Below, one piece after another: positions 1-7,134 of a stretch of DNA of 25,187 nt (positions are counted from its first letter, which is position 1; each line of letters starts with the position of its first letter). The DNA is taken from positions 1-25,187 of the forward strand of contig SXVG01000048.1 of NCBI GenBank assembly GCA_005791685.1, read 5' to 3'. A program made the translations under genes and the position numbers. Under the pieces are notes generated by a model. That model worked only from the letters and a program-made list of their open reading frames with translations, searched no databases and was not told the origin of the DNA. The stretch is from Methylotenera sp. (GTDB lineage: Bacteria; Pseudomonadota; Gammaproteobacteria; Burkholderiales; Methylophilaceae).

Positions 1-1
1 A

Positions 2-55
2 GAGGCCAAGAAAGACGCCGTCAACGAACCCATGGTGATGGTGGAAACCAAGTAA
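2..55 (+). CDS. C-terminal fragment of an upstream gene (possibly RNase E)
   Basis: An open frame enters from the left edge and ends at TAA (53-55). The 17 visible residues end in PMVMVETK. A strong terminator follows within 30 bases, so this looks like a real gene end. A short tail ending in a VETK-like motif is reminiscent of some betaproteobacterial RNase E proteins, but 17 residues cannot establish a family. That identity is only a guess. Confidence 0.45.
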   Translation, partial: EAKKDAVNEPMVMVETK

Positions 56-81
56 GCGCACTGGTTTAAAATAGTGCAACA

Positions 82-113
82 AAAAAAGGCCATGATAATA
101 CATGGCCTTTTTT
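82..113 (+). terminator. Rho-independent terminator, bidirectional
   Basis: A perfect 13-base inverted repeat (arm AAAAAAGGCCATG, 6-base loop ATAATA) has a T run on one side and an A run on the other, so it can work on both strands. It sits between the end of the upstream plus-strand gene and the end of crcB on the minus strand, and can serve both convergent units. Confidence 0.85.
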
Positions 114-134
114 ATTGGCATGCGCCAAATTAAA

Positions 135-518
135 CTAAGCGCGCATCAGTTGCACCGTTAACAAGCCCAAACCCGTCATGGCCAATGAACCCAACACATG
201 CAAAAGAATGTGGACCGTTGCCCAAGCGTATTGGCCGCGCGACAACAGACTGACCGCTTCCCCAGAAAAACTAGAAAACGTGGTTAAGCCGCCGAGTAAA
301 CCGGTGATTAGAAAAAGCCTCAGTTCAGGCGTAAGTGATGAGGTCATGGCAAACAAGCCCATCAGCAAGCCCATGCAATAGCCGCCTAGCAAATTAGCCA
401 GCAAGGTACCTAAAGGCATAAACGCTAGCGTTGAATCGAACAGCAAGCCTAACAACCACCTAAACCAAGCGCCAATGGCCGCCCCTGCCCCGACCAAAAA
501 AAACCCATTGAAACTCAT
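135..518 (-). CDS. crcB: Fluoride ion channel CrcB/Fluc
   Basis: Small four-helix inner-membrane protein of the Fluc family, which exports fluoride as an antiparallel dimer. Visible signatures are the early GAxxR..RW segment (about residues 12-21), GTLLANLLGG (37-46, with the family Asn at 42) and GGLTTFSSFS (76-85), which lines the pore in this family. The frame is open back to an ATG at 536, but I choose the ATG at 518: AGGAG (524-528) lies 5 bases before it, inside the longer frame, and 127 residues is the normal family length. It is a single copy, so probably a homodimer. It is divergent from glgA with only 81 bases between starts. I saw no fluoride riboswitch in its leader. Confidence 0.93.
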   Translation of the reverse strand: MSFNGFFLVGAGAAIGAWFRWLLGLLFDSTLAFMPLGTLLANLLGGYCMGLLMGLFAMTSSLTPELRLFLITGLLGGLTTFSSFSGEAVSLLSRGQYAWATVHILLHVLGSLAMTGLGLLTVQLMRA

Positions 519-560
519 CGCGACTCCTGAAATCATTATTAATGCCCCAGCTTTTTACCC

Positions 561-566
561 TATAAT
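561..566 (+). promoter_or_regulatory. Probable -10 box of the glgA promoter
   Basis: TATAAT sits 33 bases before the glgA start. The matching -35 region (about 538-543) is a poor match to TTGACA. On the other strand TATTAT (563-568) could be the -10 of crcB, so the two divergent promoters may overlap. This is inference from sequence alone. Confidence 0.45.
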
Positions 567-599
567 AACGCATCCATAGCGTAATCAAGAAAGCTTATT

Positions 600-2057
600 T
601 TGCGGGTTCTATTTACCACTTCCGAAGTATTCCCCCTAATCAAAACCGGCGGCTTGGCTGATGTAAGCGGCTCCCTACCCGCTGCGCTGCAACACTTGGG
701 CGTGGACATACGCCTGCTCATCCCTGGTTACCCGGCGGTATTGAATCAGCTTAGCCATTTAAAACCTATCGCTAAGCTGGAAAATCTGCCCATGCTGGCG
801 CAGGCCGATCTGCTGCTAGGCGAAATAGCGCAGACCAAAGTCAAAGTCATGGTCATCAAGGCCGCCAGCCTGTATGAACGTGACGGTGGGCCGTATGCCG
901 ATGCGAACGGTTTGGAATGGCTGGATAACGCATTGCGCTTTGGCATACTGTCAAAAGTGGCGGCCATGCTAAGCGGGGCGCATTCGCCGCTCAGCGATTG
1001 GCAACCGGACATCGTGCATTGCAATGACTGGCAAACCGGCTTAACCCCGGCCTACATGAAATTGCTCGAGCACAGTTCCGCTAAATCCGTCATCAGCTTA
1101 CACAACATGGCTTTCCAAGGCTGCTTTGCGCCGGCCTGGCTATCCACACTGGCGCTACCGCATCGCAATTTCGCCATTGATGGTTTTGAATACCACGGCC
1201 AATTGTCTTTTTTAAAAGCCGGCATTTTCTATGCTGACAGCGTGACCACGGTCAGTCCAAGCTACGCCAAAGAAATACAAACCGCCGAATTTGGTTTTGG
1301 CTTAGAGGGCTTGTTAAGCCAACGTGGCAATGAAATTAAAGGCATTTTAAATGGCATAGAAACCAGCGAGTGGAACCCCAACACGGATCCGCACCTGATT
1401 AAAAACTACAACGCAAAATCCTTAACCGGCAAAAAACAAGTGAAGCGTGCGCTGCAAGAGAAATTAGCGCTGCACACGAATGCAAACGCACCATTATTAG
1501 GCGTAGTCAGTCGCTTAACGCATCAAAAAGGCTTAGATATGCTGGTGCCGATTATGCAAACATTGGTCGACGCTGGCTGCCAATTCGCTTTGCTAGGCAA
1601 TGGTGAGACTGCGCTTGAAAGCGCATTTCGCGCCTTGGCCTTAAATAACCCAGGCCAAGTGAGCGTGACCATAGGCTACAACGAGGCCCTTTCCCACCAA
1701 ATCATGGCGGCGGCTGACCTGTTTATCATGCCTTCACGTTTTGAGCCTTGCGGCCTCAATCAAATGTATGGTTTAGCCTATGGCACACCGCCGGTGGTGA
1801 ATGCCACGGGCGGCTTAGCAGACTCGGTAACAGACACCAACCTCATTAGCTTTAAAAATAAAACCGCCAACGGTTTTGTCATGAGTGAAGCCAGCTCAGC
1901 CAGCTTGCTCAGCGCCATCAAACAGGCCTTAAATGTCTATACCAACGATGCCGCGGCTTGGCGACAAATCCAGATAAACGGCATGTCACAGAACTTAAGC
2001 TGGGATAAAAGTGCCTTGGCGTATTTAGCCACTTACCAAGCTTTGCTCGAGGCCTAA
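600..2057 (+). CDS. glgA: Glycogen synthase (ADP-glucose type, GT5)
   Basis: Transfers glucose from ADP-glucose to a growing alpha-1,4-glucan. The N-terminal GT5 domain begins MRVLFTTSEVFPLIKTGGLADV, carrying the ADP-glucose-binding KTGGLADV motif at residues 15-22. The C-terminal GT1-like domain holds SRLTHQKGLDML and the catalytic-site segment SRFEPCGLNQ followed by GTPPVVNATGGLADSV. At 485 residues it is full length. The start is TTG at 600: an in-frame stop lies at 582-584 and no ATG or GTG intervenes, and starting here gives the family N-terminus. The ribosome site is weak (AGAAAG). No glgB, glgC or glgP is in the window, so its partners lie elsewhere. A terminator follows the stop directly. 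Confidence 0.96.
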   Translation: MRVLFTTSEVFPLIKTGGLADVSGSLPAALQHLGVDIRLLIPGYPAVLNQLSHLKPIAKLENLPMLAQADLLLGEIAQTKVKVMVIKAASLYERDGGPYADANGLEWLDNALRFGILSKVAAMLSGAHSPLSDWQPDIVHCNDWQTGLTPAYMKLLEHSSAKSVISLHNMAFQGCFAPAWLSTLALPHRNFAIDGFEYHGQLSFLKAGIFYADSVTTVSPSYAKEIQTAEFGFGLEGLLSQRGNEIKGILNGIETSEWNPNTDPHLIKNYNAKSLTGKKQVKRALQEKLALHTNANAPLLGVVSRLTHQKGLDMLVPIMQTLVDAGCQFALLGNGETALESAFRALALNNPGQVSVTIGYNEALSHQIMAAADLFIMPSRFEPCGLNQMYGLAYGTPPVVNATGGLADSVTDTNLISFKNKTANGFVMSEASSASLLSAIKQALNVYTNDAAAWRQIQINGMSQNLSWDKSALAYLATYQALLEA

Positions 2058-2082
2058 AAAAGGGAGCCTAAGCTCCCTTTTT
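2057..2082 (+). terminator. Rho-independent terminator after glgA
   Basis: An 11-base perfect stem (AAAAAGGGAGC, loop CTAA, GCTCCCTTTTT) starts at the last base of the glgA stop codon. It is symmetrical, with A and T runs, so it can also end the minus-strand PepSY gene that stops at 2103. Confidence 0.88.
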
Positions 2083-2102
2083 ATTATTGCCATGACCGGA
2101 AA

Positions 2103-2414
2103 TTACTCGTCCTGCTTATCTTCAAGCAATTGCGTTGTTGCTAACTCGCACTCAAGTTCCCAGCTCTTACCGTCCGCACCTTGAATATCAACGTCGGTAA
2201 TTAATTTATCGCCTTCCATTTCCACTTCCGTCTCAACAACGGCGCCAGGATGCTTTTCTAATGCGGCTTTAACGCAAGCATTCATTTGATCATTGTGATG
2301 CAATACATCGGCAACCACCGGCCTACGGCCATAATCATTATCGCCCTCTTTTACCAGCGCAACCCCGACCGCCGCCAAAACCAAGAGCAAGCCCACTACC
2401 AGTATCTTTTTCAT
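2103..2414 (-). CDS. Small exported PepSY-domain protein
   Basis: A protein of 103 residues with an N-terminal hydrophobic segment (MKKILVVGLLLVLAAVGVAL), a signal peptide or membrane anchor, so it probably acts in the periplasm or at the inner membrane. The rest resembles a PepSY domain: a helix with CVKAALEKHPGAVVETEVE, then strands containing LITDVDIQGADGKSWELE, the pattern of PepSY proteins, which often bind or inhibit other proteins. Two Cys residues (in MNACVK and ELECEL) could form a disulfide. The frame is open upstream, but the ATG at 2414 is preceded by a strong AGGAGGGG site (about 2420-2427). Such genes are often near two-component systems or metal and respiratory genes. The exact role is unknown. 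Confidence 0.8.
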   Translation of the reverse strand: MKKILVVGLLLVLAAVGVALVKEGDNDYGRRPVVADVLHHNDQMNACVKAALEKHPGAVVETEVEMEGDKLITDVDIQGADGKSWELECELATTQLLEDKQDE

Positions 2415-2470
2415 AAAATCCCCTCCTCGATAACATTGCATTAACAGGCATACGTTTAACGTACTGCTCA

Positions 2471-2493
2471 ATTATGCAGACGGCAGGCTTAAG
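2471..2493 (-). promoter_or_regulatory. Candidate promoter of the PepSY gene
   Basis: Read on the minus strand, CATAAT (2471-2476) is a good -10 box, giving a leader of about 50 bases to the ATG at 2414. CTTAAG (2488-2493) lies 11 bases upstream of it, close to the spacing seen at the RND operon promoter (10 bases). Only one half-site is present here, so regulation by the same factor is a tentative inference. Confidence 0.35.
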
Positions 2494-2534
2494 TCTTTTT
2501 GCGCTAAATCAATTCATGCCGTAATACCGATGTG
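2488..2534 (+). repeat. Imperfect 47-base direct repeat, copy A
   Basis: Matches copy B (3126-3172) at 37 of 47 positions without gaps. The shared blocks are CTTAAGTCTTTTTG at the left end, then CGTAATAC and TGTG at the right. It lies in the divergent intergenic region between the PepSY gene and the cytochrome gene. Its function is unknown: a regulatory site shared by neighbouring promoters, or the remnant of a local duplication. Confidence 0.6.
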
Positions 2535-2640
2535 TTTTTCCATGAAATGAGTACACAATGCTTAATTCAGACGGACACCTCTTGCCTATTATGGTGTCGA
2601 ACACAAAAATGAGCCAGTCTCTACCCTAAAAGGAATAATC

Positions 2641-3108
2641 ATGAAATCGTGTAAATTAAGCTGGTTGTTGGTCGCCATACTATCCATCATGGTGGCAGCT
2701 TTTTCCTACAAATTCACTGTGGGGGAAGTCCAGCCCTCGGATGATGGGCGATTGGCAGTTCAACTAAGCAATGACGAACGCAATGCCTTATTACTTGAAA
2801 TGCGAACATGGCTACAAAATTCACAGGCTATGCTGGCCGCCGTGTCTTCACAAGACTTTGCTACCGTGGCCACTATAGCAAAATCATCTGGCATGGCCGC
2901 CGAAGCGGGAACGCCAGGTTCTTTGTTCAGAAAAATTCCGCTTGAAATGAAAAAAATAGGATTTGATACGCGGCAAAAATTTGATGAGATTGCCATTGAT
3001 GCTGAAAAACTGAAAAATAGCCAACACACGATTAAGCAGATAAGCACAGCGATGAATAACTGTGTTGCCTGTCATGCAACTTACCGTTTCGTTGCATCAG
3101 ATAAATGA
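2641..3108 (+). CDS. Cytochrome c'-like single-haem protein (class II cytochrome c)
   Basis: A protein of 155 residues with an N-terminal hydrophobic stretch (about residues 9-23), so exported and perhaps anchored by an uncleaved signal. A mostly helical body ends in CVACHATYR (141-149), the haem c motif at the C-terminus followed by Tyr-Arg, typical of cytochrome c' proteins. These are periplasmic four-helix-bundle haem proteins that bind gases such as NO or carry electrons. The start ATG is preceded by AAAGGA at a good distance. The gene stands alone between the two copies of a 47-base repeat, divergent from the PepSY gene. Family assignment is good. The ligand and partner cannot be told from sequence. 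Confidence 0.82.
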   Translation: MKSCKLSWLLVAILSIMVAAFSYKFTVGEVQPSDDGRLAVQLSNDERNALLLEMRTWLQNSQAMLAAVSSQDFATVATIAKSSGMAAEAGTPGSLFRKIPLEMKKIGFDTRQKFDEIAIDAEKLKNSQHTIKQISTAMNNCVACHATYRFVASDK

Positions 3109-3125
3109 GTCGCCCAGAGGGTGCA

Positions 3126-3172
3126 CTTAAGTCTTTTTGTTCCACATCCATTTATGGCGTAATACTTGTGTG
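3126..3172 (+). repeat. Imperfect 47-base direct repeat, copy B
   Basis: The second copy of the repeat at 2488-2534, 638 bases downstream and in the same orientation, starting 17 bases after the cytochrome stop codon. It lies just before the unknown gene at 3231. TGTGATAAT (3169-3177) overlaps its right end and could be an extended -10 box for that gene. Confidence 0.6.
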
Positions 3173-3230
3173 ATAATTCCGATCAAAAGCCCCCTATCCA
3201 GCACCCAATTAAAGAAAGACTGATAAACAA

Positions 3231-3656
3231 ATGACCACTGAACACCCACGCTTTCAACTTAACCGAAGTCTTGTCGTGATACGCTACAAGCAACCCTATA
3301 TTGACTGGGTAAGAATAGCCGGCAATGCCCCCATGGCGCTCACCTTGGAGCAAGCTAATGATGATGGCGACTCTTTCCTCTTGCCTACGTACGAATCCAG
3401 CAGTGACCCTATTGATGATACCGAAGATGCAATTAAATGGGTGGGAAAACGCTGGCGTATGTTTTTTGAGCACCTATTGGCGTCATGGATTCTTGATGAA
3501 GCCGAATGGCCTAAAAAACGCAGCCTAAAAATGTTCAGGGAATGGTTTGATGTTGAATACAAATCCATCGTTTGGGACATGGCTACCGAACCTCTGATTA
3601 TTGAGGAATGGCCCGATGAAATTGAGGATTTTGATGACGCCTTTTTGCTGCATTGA
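3231..3656 (+). CDS. Conserved-looking hypothetical protein, acidic and Trp-rich
   Basis: I do not recognise a named family. The 141-residue protein has no signal peptide or membrane segment, so it is probably cytoplasmic. It starts with the patterned segment LNRSLVVIRYKQPYIDWV, has an acidic middle, then a Trp/Phe-rich helical part (WVGKRWRMFFEHLLASWILDE), a basic KKRSLKMFREWFD segment, and an acidic tail (EEWPDEIEDFDD). The length, clean frame and patterned blocks suggest a real gene. The ribosome site is weak. It is separated from the cytochrome gene by repeat copy B and converges on the DUF3240 gene with an 18-base gap. Nothing in the context fixes its job. Confidence 0.7.
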   Translation: MTTEHPRFQLNRSLVVIRYKQPYIDWVRIAGNAPMALTLEQANDDGDSFLLPTYESSSDPIDDTEDAIKWVGKRWRMFFEHLLASWILDEAEWPKKRSLKMFREWFDVEYKSIVWDMATEPLIIEEWPDEIEDFDDAFLLH

Positions 3657-3674
3657 ATAAGTACAAAATCAATT

Positions 3675-4022
3675 TTAGCAAAGGGCTAATTGGCCACCGC
3701 CCAACAGTGGGATCACCATGTAGTGCAGTCCCACAAAGTCCAGCTCTAGTGCTTTTAGCAAACCCGCTACCTGCTGCTTATCTGTTTCAATAATAAACTG
3801 TATGCGGCGTTGGCGGCCTGTCACTTGCTCAAGCAATGACATGGCGGATGAGCGTCGACCGTGCCCATAAGATTCCGTGGTGCTGAACCCTGAAATACGG
3901 TCATTTTCAAGCAGCCAATCCACTAAGCTCTCCTCAACTGCAGGCGATACAAATAACATGATTAAACATTGATCTGCATTGGCTTTACCGTCTTCCATCT
4001 GCACGCTCTCCGCCTGGTTCAT
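3675..4022 (-). CDS. DUF3240 family, PII-like small protein, last gene of the RND operon
   Basis: A soluble protein of 115 residues matching the DUF3240 pattern. LIMLFVSPAVEESLVDWLLE is followed by GFSTTESYGHGRR, a loop region, QRRIQFIIET and a final LHYMVIPL. This order resembles PII signalling proteins (G.T..E..G.G, T-loop, core strand, C-terminal strand), and I recall a PII-like ferredoxin fold for this family. Its ATG overlaps the TGA of the pump gene as ATGA (4019-4022), so the two are translationally coupled and probably work together. Trimeric metal or nucleotide sensing for the pump is a reasonable guess but not shown. No clear terminator follows its stop. Confidence 0.8.
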   Translation of the reverse strand: MNQAESVQMEDGKANADQCLIMLFVSPAVEESLVDWLLENDRISGFSTTESYGHGRRSSAMSLLEQVTGRQRRIQFIIETDKQQVAGLLKALELDFVGLHYMVIPLLGGGQLALC

Positions 4023-7000
4023 TTCAGATTCCCTTTATTTGTTTCCACGCCAAATCGACGGTATAAAATAGGCAGCAGGATAAGTGTCAGCGTCGTCGCA
4101 CTTATTAATCCGCCTATCACTACTATGGCCAATGGCCGCTGAATTTCGGAACCAGGCCCGCTAGCAAACAATAAAGGTAGTAAGCCGAAAGCGGCGATAT
4201 TTGCCGTCATCATAACCGGACGTAATCGACGCTTCGCCCCTTCAACGACAACCTCACTCAGCGCCATGCCGTGCGCTAACAACTGATTAAAGTAAGAAAC
4301 CATGACCACGCCATTTAATACAGCAATACCGAGCAAGGCAATAAAGCCCACCGATGCAGGGACGGATAAATATTCTCCCGACACCCACAAAGCAAATACC
4401 CCACCTATCATGGCAAATGGAATATTGGACAAAATGAGCAGTGATTGCCTGACCGAACGAAAGGTGGCAAATAACAACAAAAATATAAGCCCGAGTGCTA
4501 TAGGCACGACTATGGCCAATCTTGCTGCAGCGCGTTGCTGATTTTCAAACTGACCGCCCCAGAGCATGGAGTAGCCTTCTGGAAACTTCATTTGTTGTTG
4601 CACGAGGTTTTTTGCTTGATCAACAAAGCCCACTAAATCACGCCCACGTACGTTAGCCACCACCACCACCATGCGCGCACCTTTTTCCCTATCCACTTTT
4701 ACCGGACCTTCAACGCGCTCTAATTTGGCAAGCGCAGAGATCGGCACATTATTGCCATTGGGTAAGGTTAGCATGAGATTGGAGAAATCAGCCGGTGAAG
4801 CACGCAAGCCCTCAGACCCACGCAAGATAATGGGCGTGCGACGTAAGCCCTCTTGCACGATGCCAATTTGACGGCCTTCTAACTGGGTACGCAAGGCACT
4901 TTCTATTTCCGCCACATTAAAACCCAATCTTCCTGCTGCAAGTCGATCGATAGCCACACGCATATATTGCACACCGCTATTTTGCGTAGTGTAGACATCT
5001 TGTGCGCCTGGGATACCCTTCAGAATCTTTACCGTTTGCTGTGCCATTTCATCAAGCTTGGCTAAGTCGGCCCCAAAAATTTTAATCGCCAGATCACCGC
5101 GAACACCCAATATCATTTCGTTAACGCGCATTTCTATAGGCTGGGTAAACGCATAGCTAATGCCGGGAATCTCGTCCAAAACCTTGCGTAACTCATCACT
5201 TAAGGCCTCTTTGCTTTCCATGCGCCATTCATCTCTTGGCTTAAGCACTAGAAAATTATCCGTTTGATTCAAACCCATAGGATCTAAACCAAGTTCATCG
5301 GAACCCACGCGTGACACAACGCCTTTCACTTCCGGCACTTTGGCCATAATGCTACGTTGTATGGTTTGATCAAGCTCCAAGCTTTTATCTAAATTAATGG
5401 ATGGCAGTTTTTCGACTTGCATAATCACGTCACCCTCATCCATCACAGGCATAAAGGTTTTACCAATTTGCAAATAAACGAGTGCGGTCAATGCCAAAAC
5501 AATGAGTGCCGCCATCACTATGATGCGCGTATGGGCCAATGACCAGCGCAATATCGGCTCATACACTTTAAGCGACTTACGCACTATCCAAGGTTCTTCA
5601 TGGCTCACCTCTTTCAACATAAAAGAGGCCAGTACGGGAATAACCGTAAGCGAAAGCAATAAGGATCCACTTAATGCGAACACCACAGTCAGTGCTACCG
5701 GGCTAAATAGCTTACCTTCCAAGCCTTGCAGCGTAAGCAATGGCAAAAATACGGTAATGATAATAAGCATGCCTGAAGCAACGGGGATGCTGACCTCTCT
5801 CACCGCCCGATAAATAAGATGCAGCCTTGGCAGCTTGCTGTCTTTGCCGCGAGCCAAATACGACACGATATTCTCAACCACCACCACAGCACCATCCACC
5901 AACATCCCGATAGCAATCGACAAACCACCCAAGCTCATTAAATTTGCAGACATCCCAAACTGAGCCATCAAAATAAAAGTAAGCAGGGCTGCCAACGGCA
6001 AGGCTAAAGCCACGGCCAATGCGGCGCGTAAATTACCTAAAAATAAAACAAGCAGCACTAGCACCAATACCGTGGCTTCGAACAAGGCATTGGTCACGGT
6101 ACTCACTGCGCGCTCAACAAGATTACCTCGGTCATAAAAGACTTGAACACTGACACCTGCAGGCAAAGTTTTCTGAATTTCAATTAATTTAGCCCGTACA
6201 TTTTTAACCACTTGCTGCGCATTTGCGCCACGCAAACCCAATACCAAGCCTTCAACCGCTTCACTCTTGCCATCTTTGCTCACTGCGCCATAGCGTGTTA
6301 ATGCACCCATCTTAACTTCGGCAACATCGCCAACACGCACGGGCATGCCTTGTGTAGCGCGTATTACCGTATTGCGCACGTCATCCATGGTCTGAAACTT
6401 ACCTTCAGAGCGCACCAACAATGATTCCTCACCGTCACTTAAACGACCCGCACCGTCATTGTGATTGTTCAGTTCAAGGGCAGTTTGCAAATCGGCTAAA
6501 GTAACCCCTCGCGCATAAAGGTGGGCATTGTCTGGCACGACCTCAAAACTACGCACCATCCCACCCAGCGAATTCACATCAGCCACGCCATTGACCGTGC
6601 GCAGTGCTGGCCGAATGACCCAGTCCAGCAGTCCACGCCTTTGCTCTATACTTAAGCCGTCTCCTTCTACGGTAAACATAAACATCTCACCCAAAGGGGT
6701 GGTCATGGGGGCGATGCCGCCATTAATATCCGCTGGCAGATTGTTCCAAATCGCATTTAATCTTTCCGCAACCTGTTGCCTAGCCCAGTAAATATCCGTG
6801 CCATCGGCAAAGTCCACGGTAATGTCCGTAAGTGCATATTTGGCTACTGCCCTCAGCATGGTTTGCTTAGGAATACCCAACATCTCGACTTCAATGGGAG
6901 CGGTAATGCGTGCCTCGACCTCTTCTGGGGTCATCCCCGGCGCTTTAATGATGATTTTAACTTGCGTAGTAGAAACATCCGGAAAGGCATCTATCGGCAA

Positions 7001-7099
7001 CTCTTTAAAAGAGTAAGCGCCTGCTGCGATAAGCAGCACCGTGAGTAGCAACACCAATAAGCGCTGCGTAAGAGCAAACTGAATAAGTTTATTAAGCAT
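4019..7099 (-). CDS. czcA: Heavy-metal RND efflux pump, CzcA/CusA family
   Basis: Inner-membrane proton-driven pump of 1026 residues, the usual length. It has the N-terminal helix with ELPIDAFPDVS, two large periplasmic domains, and two sets of membrane helices. The helix-4 signature reads SIAIGMLVDGAVVVVENI: the Asp and Glu equivalent to CzcA D408 and E415 are present, but the CzcA D402 position is Ala. The second half has MRVNEMILGVRGD, closer to CzcA-type than CusA-type pumps. By eye I see no full CusA methionine triad, so the metal ion is undetermined. ATG at 7099, 35 bases after the adaptor gene; its stop overlaps the DUF3240 start. It is the pump of the tripartite system with the two genes upstream. 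Confidence 0.95.
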   Translation of the reverse strand: MLNKLIQFALTQRLLVLLLTVLLIAAGAYSFKELPIDAFPDVSTTQVKIIIKAPGMTPEEVEARITAPIEVEMLGIPKQTMLRAVAKYALTDITVDFADGTDIYWARQQVAERLNAIWNNLPADINGGIAPMTTPLGEMFMFTVEGDGLSIEQRRGLLDWVIRPALRTVNGVADVNSLGGMVRSFEVVPDNAHLYARGVTLADLQTALELNNHNDGAGRLSDGEESLLVRSEGKFQTMDDVRNTVIRATQGMPVRVGDVAEVKMGALTRYGAVSKDGKSEAVEGLVLGLRGANAQQVVKNVRAKLIEIQKTLPAGVSVQVFYDRGNLVERAVSTVTNALFEATVLVLVLLVLFLGNLRAALAVALALPLAALLTFILMAQFGMSANLMSLGGLSIAIGMLVDGAVVVVENIVSYLARGKDSKLPRLHLIYRAVREVSIPVASGMLIIITVFLPLLTLQGLEGKLFSPVALTVVFALSGSLLLSLTVIPVLASFMLKEVSHEEPWIVRKSLKVYEPILRWSLAHTRIIVMAALIVLALTALVYLQIGKTFMPVMDEGDVIMQVEKLPSINLDKSLELDQTIQRSIMAKVPEVKGVVSRVGSDELGLDPMGLNQTDNFLVLKPRDEWRMESKEALSDELRKVLDEIPGISYAFTQPIEMRVNEMILGVRGDLAIKIFGADLAKLDEMAQQTVKILKGIPGAQDVYTTQNSGVQYMRVAIDRLAAGRLGFNVAEIESALRTQLEGRQIGIVQEGLRRTPIILRGSEGLRASPADFSNLMLTLPNGNNVPISALAKLERVEGPVKVDREKGARMVVVVANVRGRDLVGFVDQAKNLVQQQMKFPEGYSMLWGGQFENQQRAAARLAIVVPIALGLIFLLLFATFRSVRQSLLILSNIPFAMIGGVFALWVSGEYLSVPASVGFIALLGIAVLNGVVMVSYFNQLLAHGMALSEVVVEGAKRRLRPVMMTANIAAFGLLPLLFASGPGSEIQRPLAIVVIGGLISATTLTLILLPILYRRFGVETNKGNLK

Positions 7100-7134
7100 A
7101 CAAAAACTCGCTAGATTAAAATACCGTTCAAAGC

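Noticed and set aside
2415..2471. Longer form of the PepSY protein starting at 2471
   Set aside because: The extra 19 residues precede a perfect signal peptide, and the strong AGGAGGGG site sits just before the ATG at 2414.
2488..2493. Treating each single CTTAAG as a regulator site
   Set aside because: CTTAAG occurs many times in coding parts of this window (for example near 1996, 11497 and 23222). Only the exact tandem before the RND operon is convincing.
3657..3675. AAAAT-CA-ATTTT hairpin after the DUF3240 stop as a terminator
   Set aside because: It is a five-base A-T stem with no G-C content; not supportable.
4302..7048. Several plus-strand open frames of 60-100 codons opposite the RND pump gene
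   Set aside because: They lie antisense to a full-length conserved pump and show no protein-family pattern or ribosome site.
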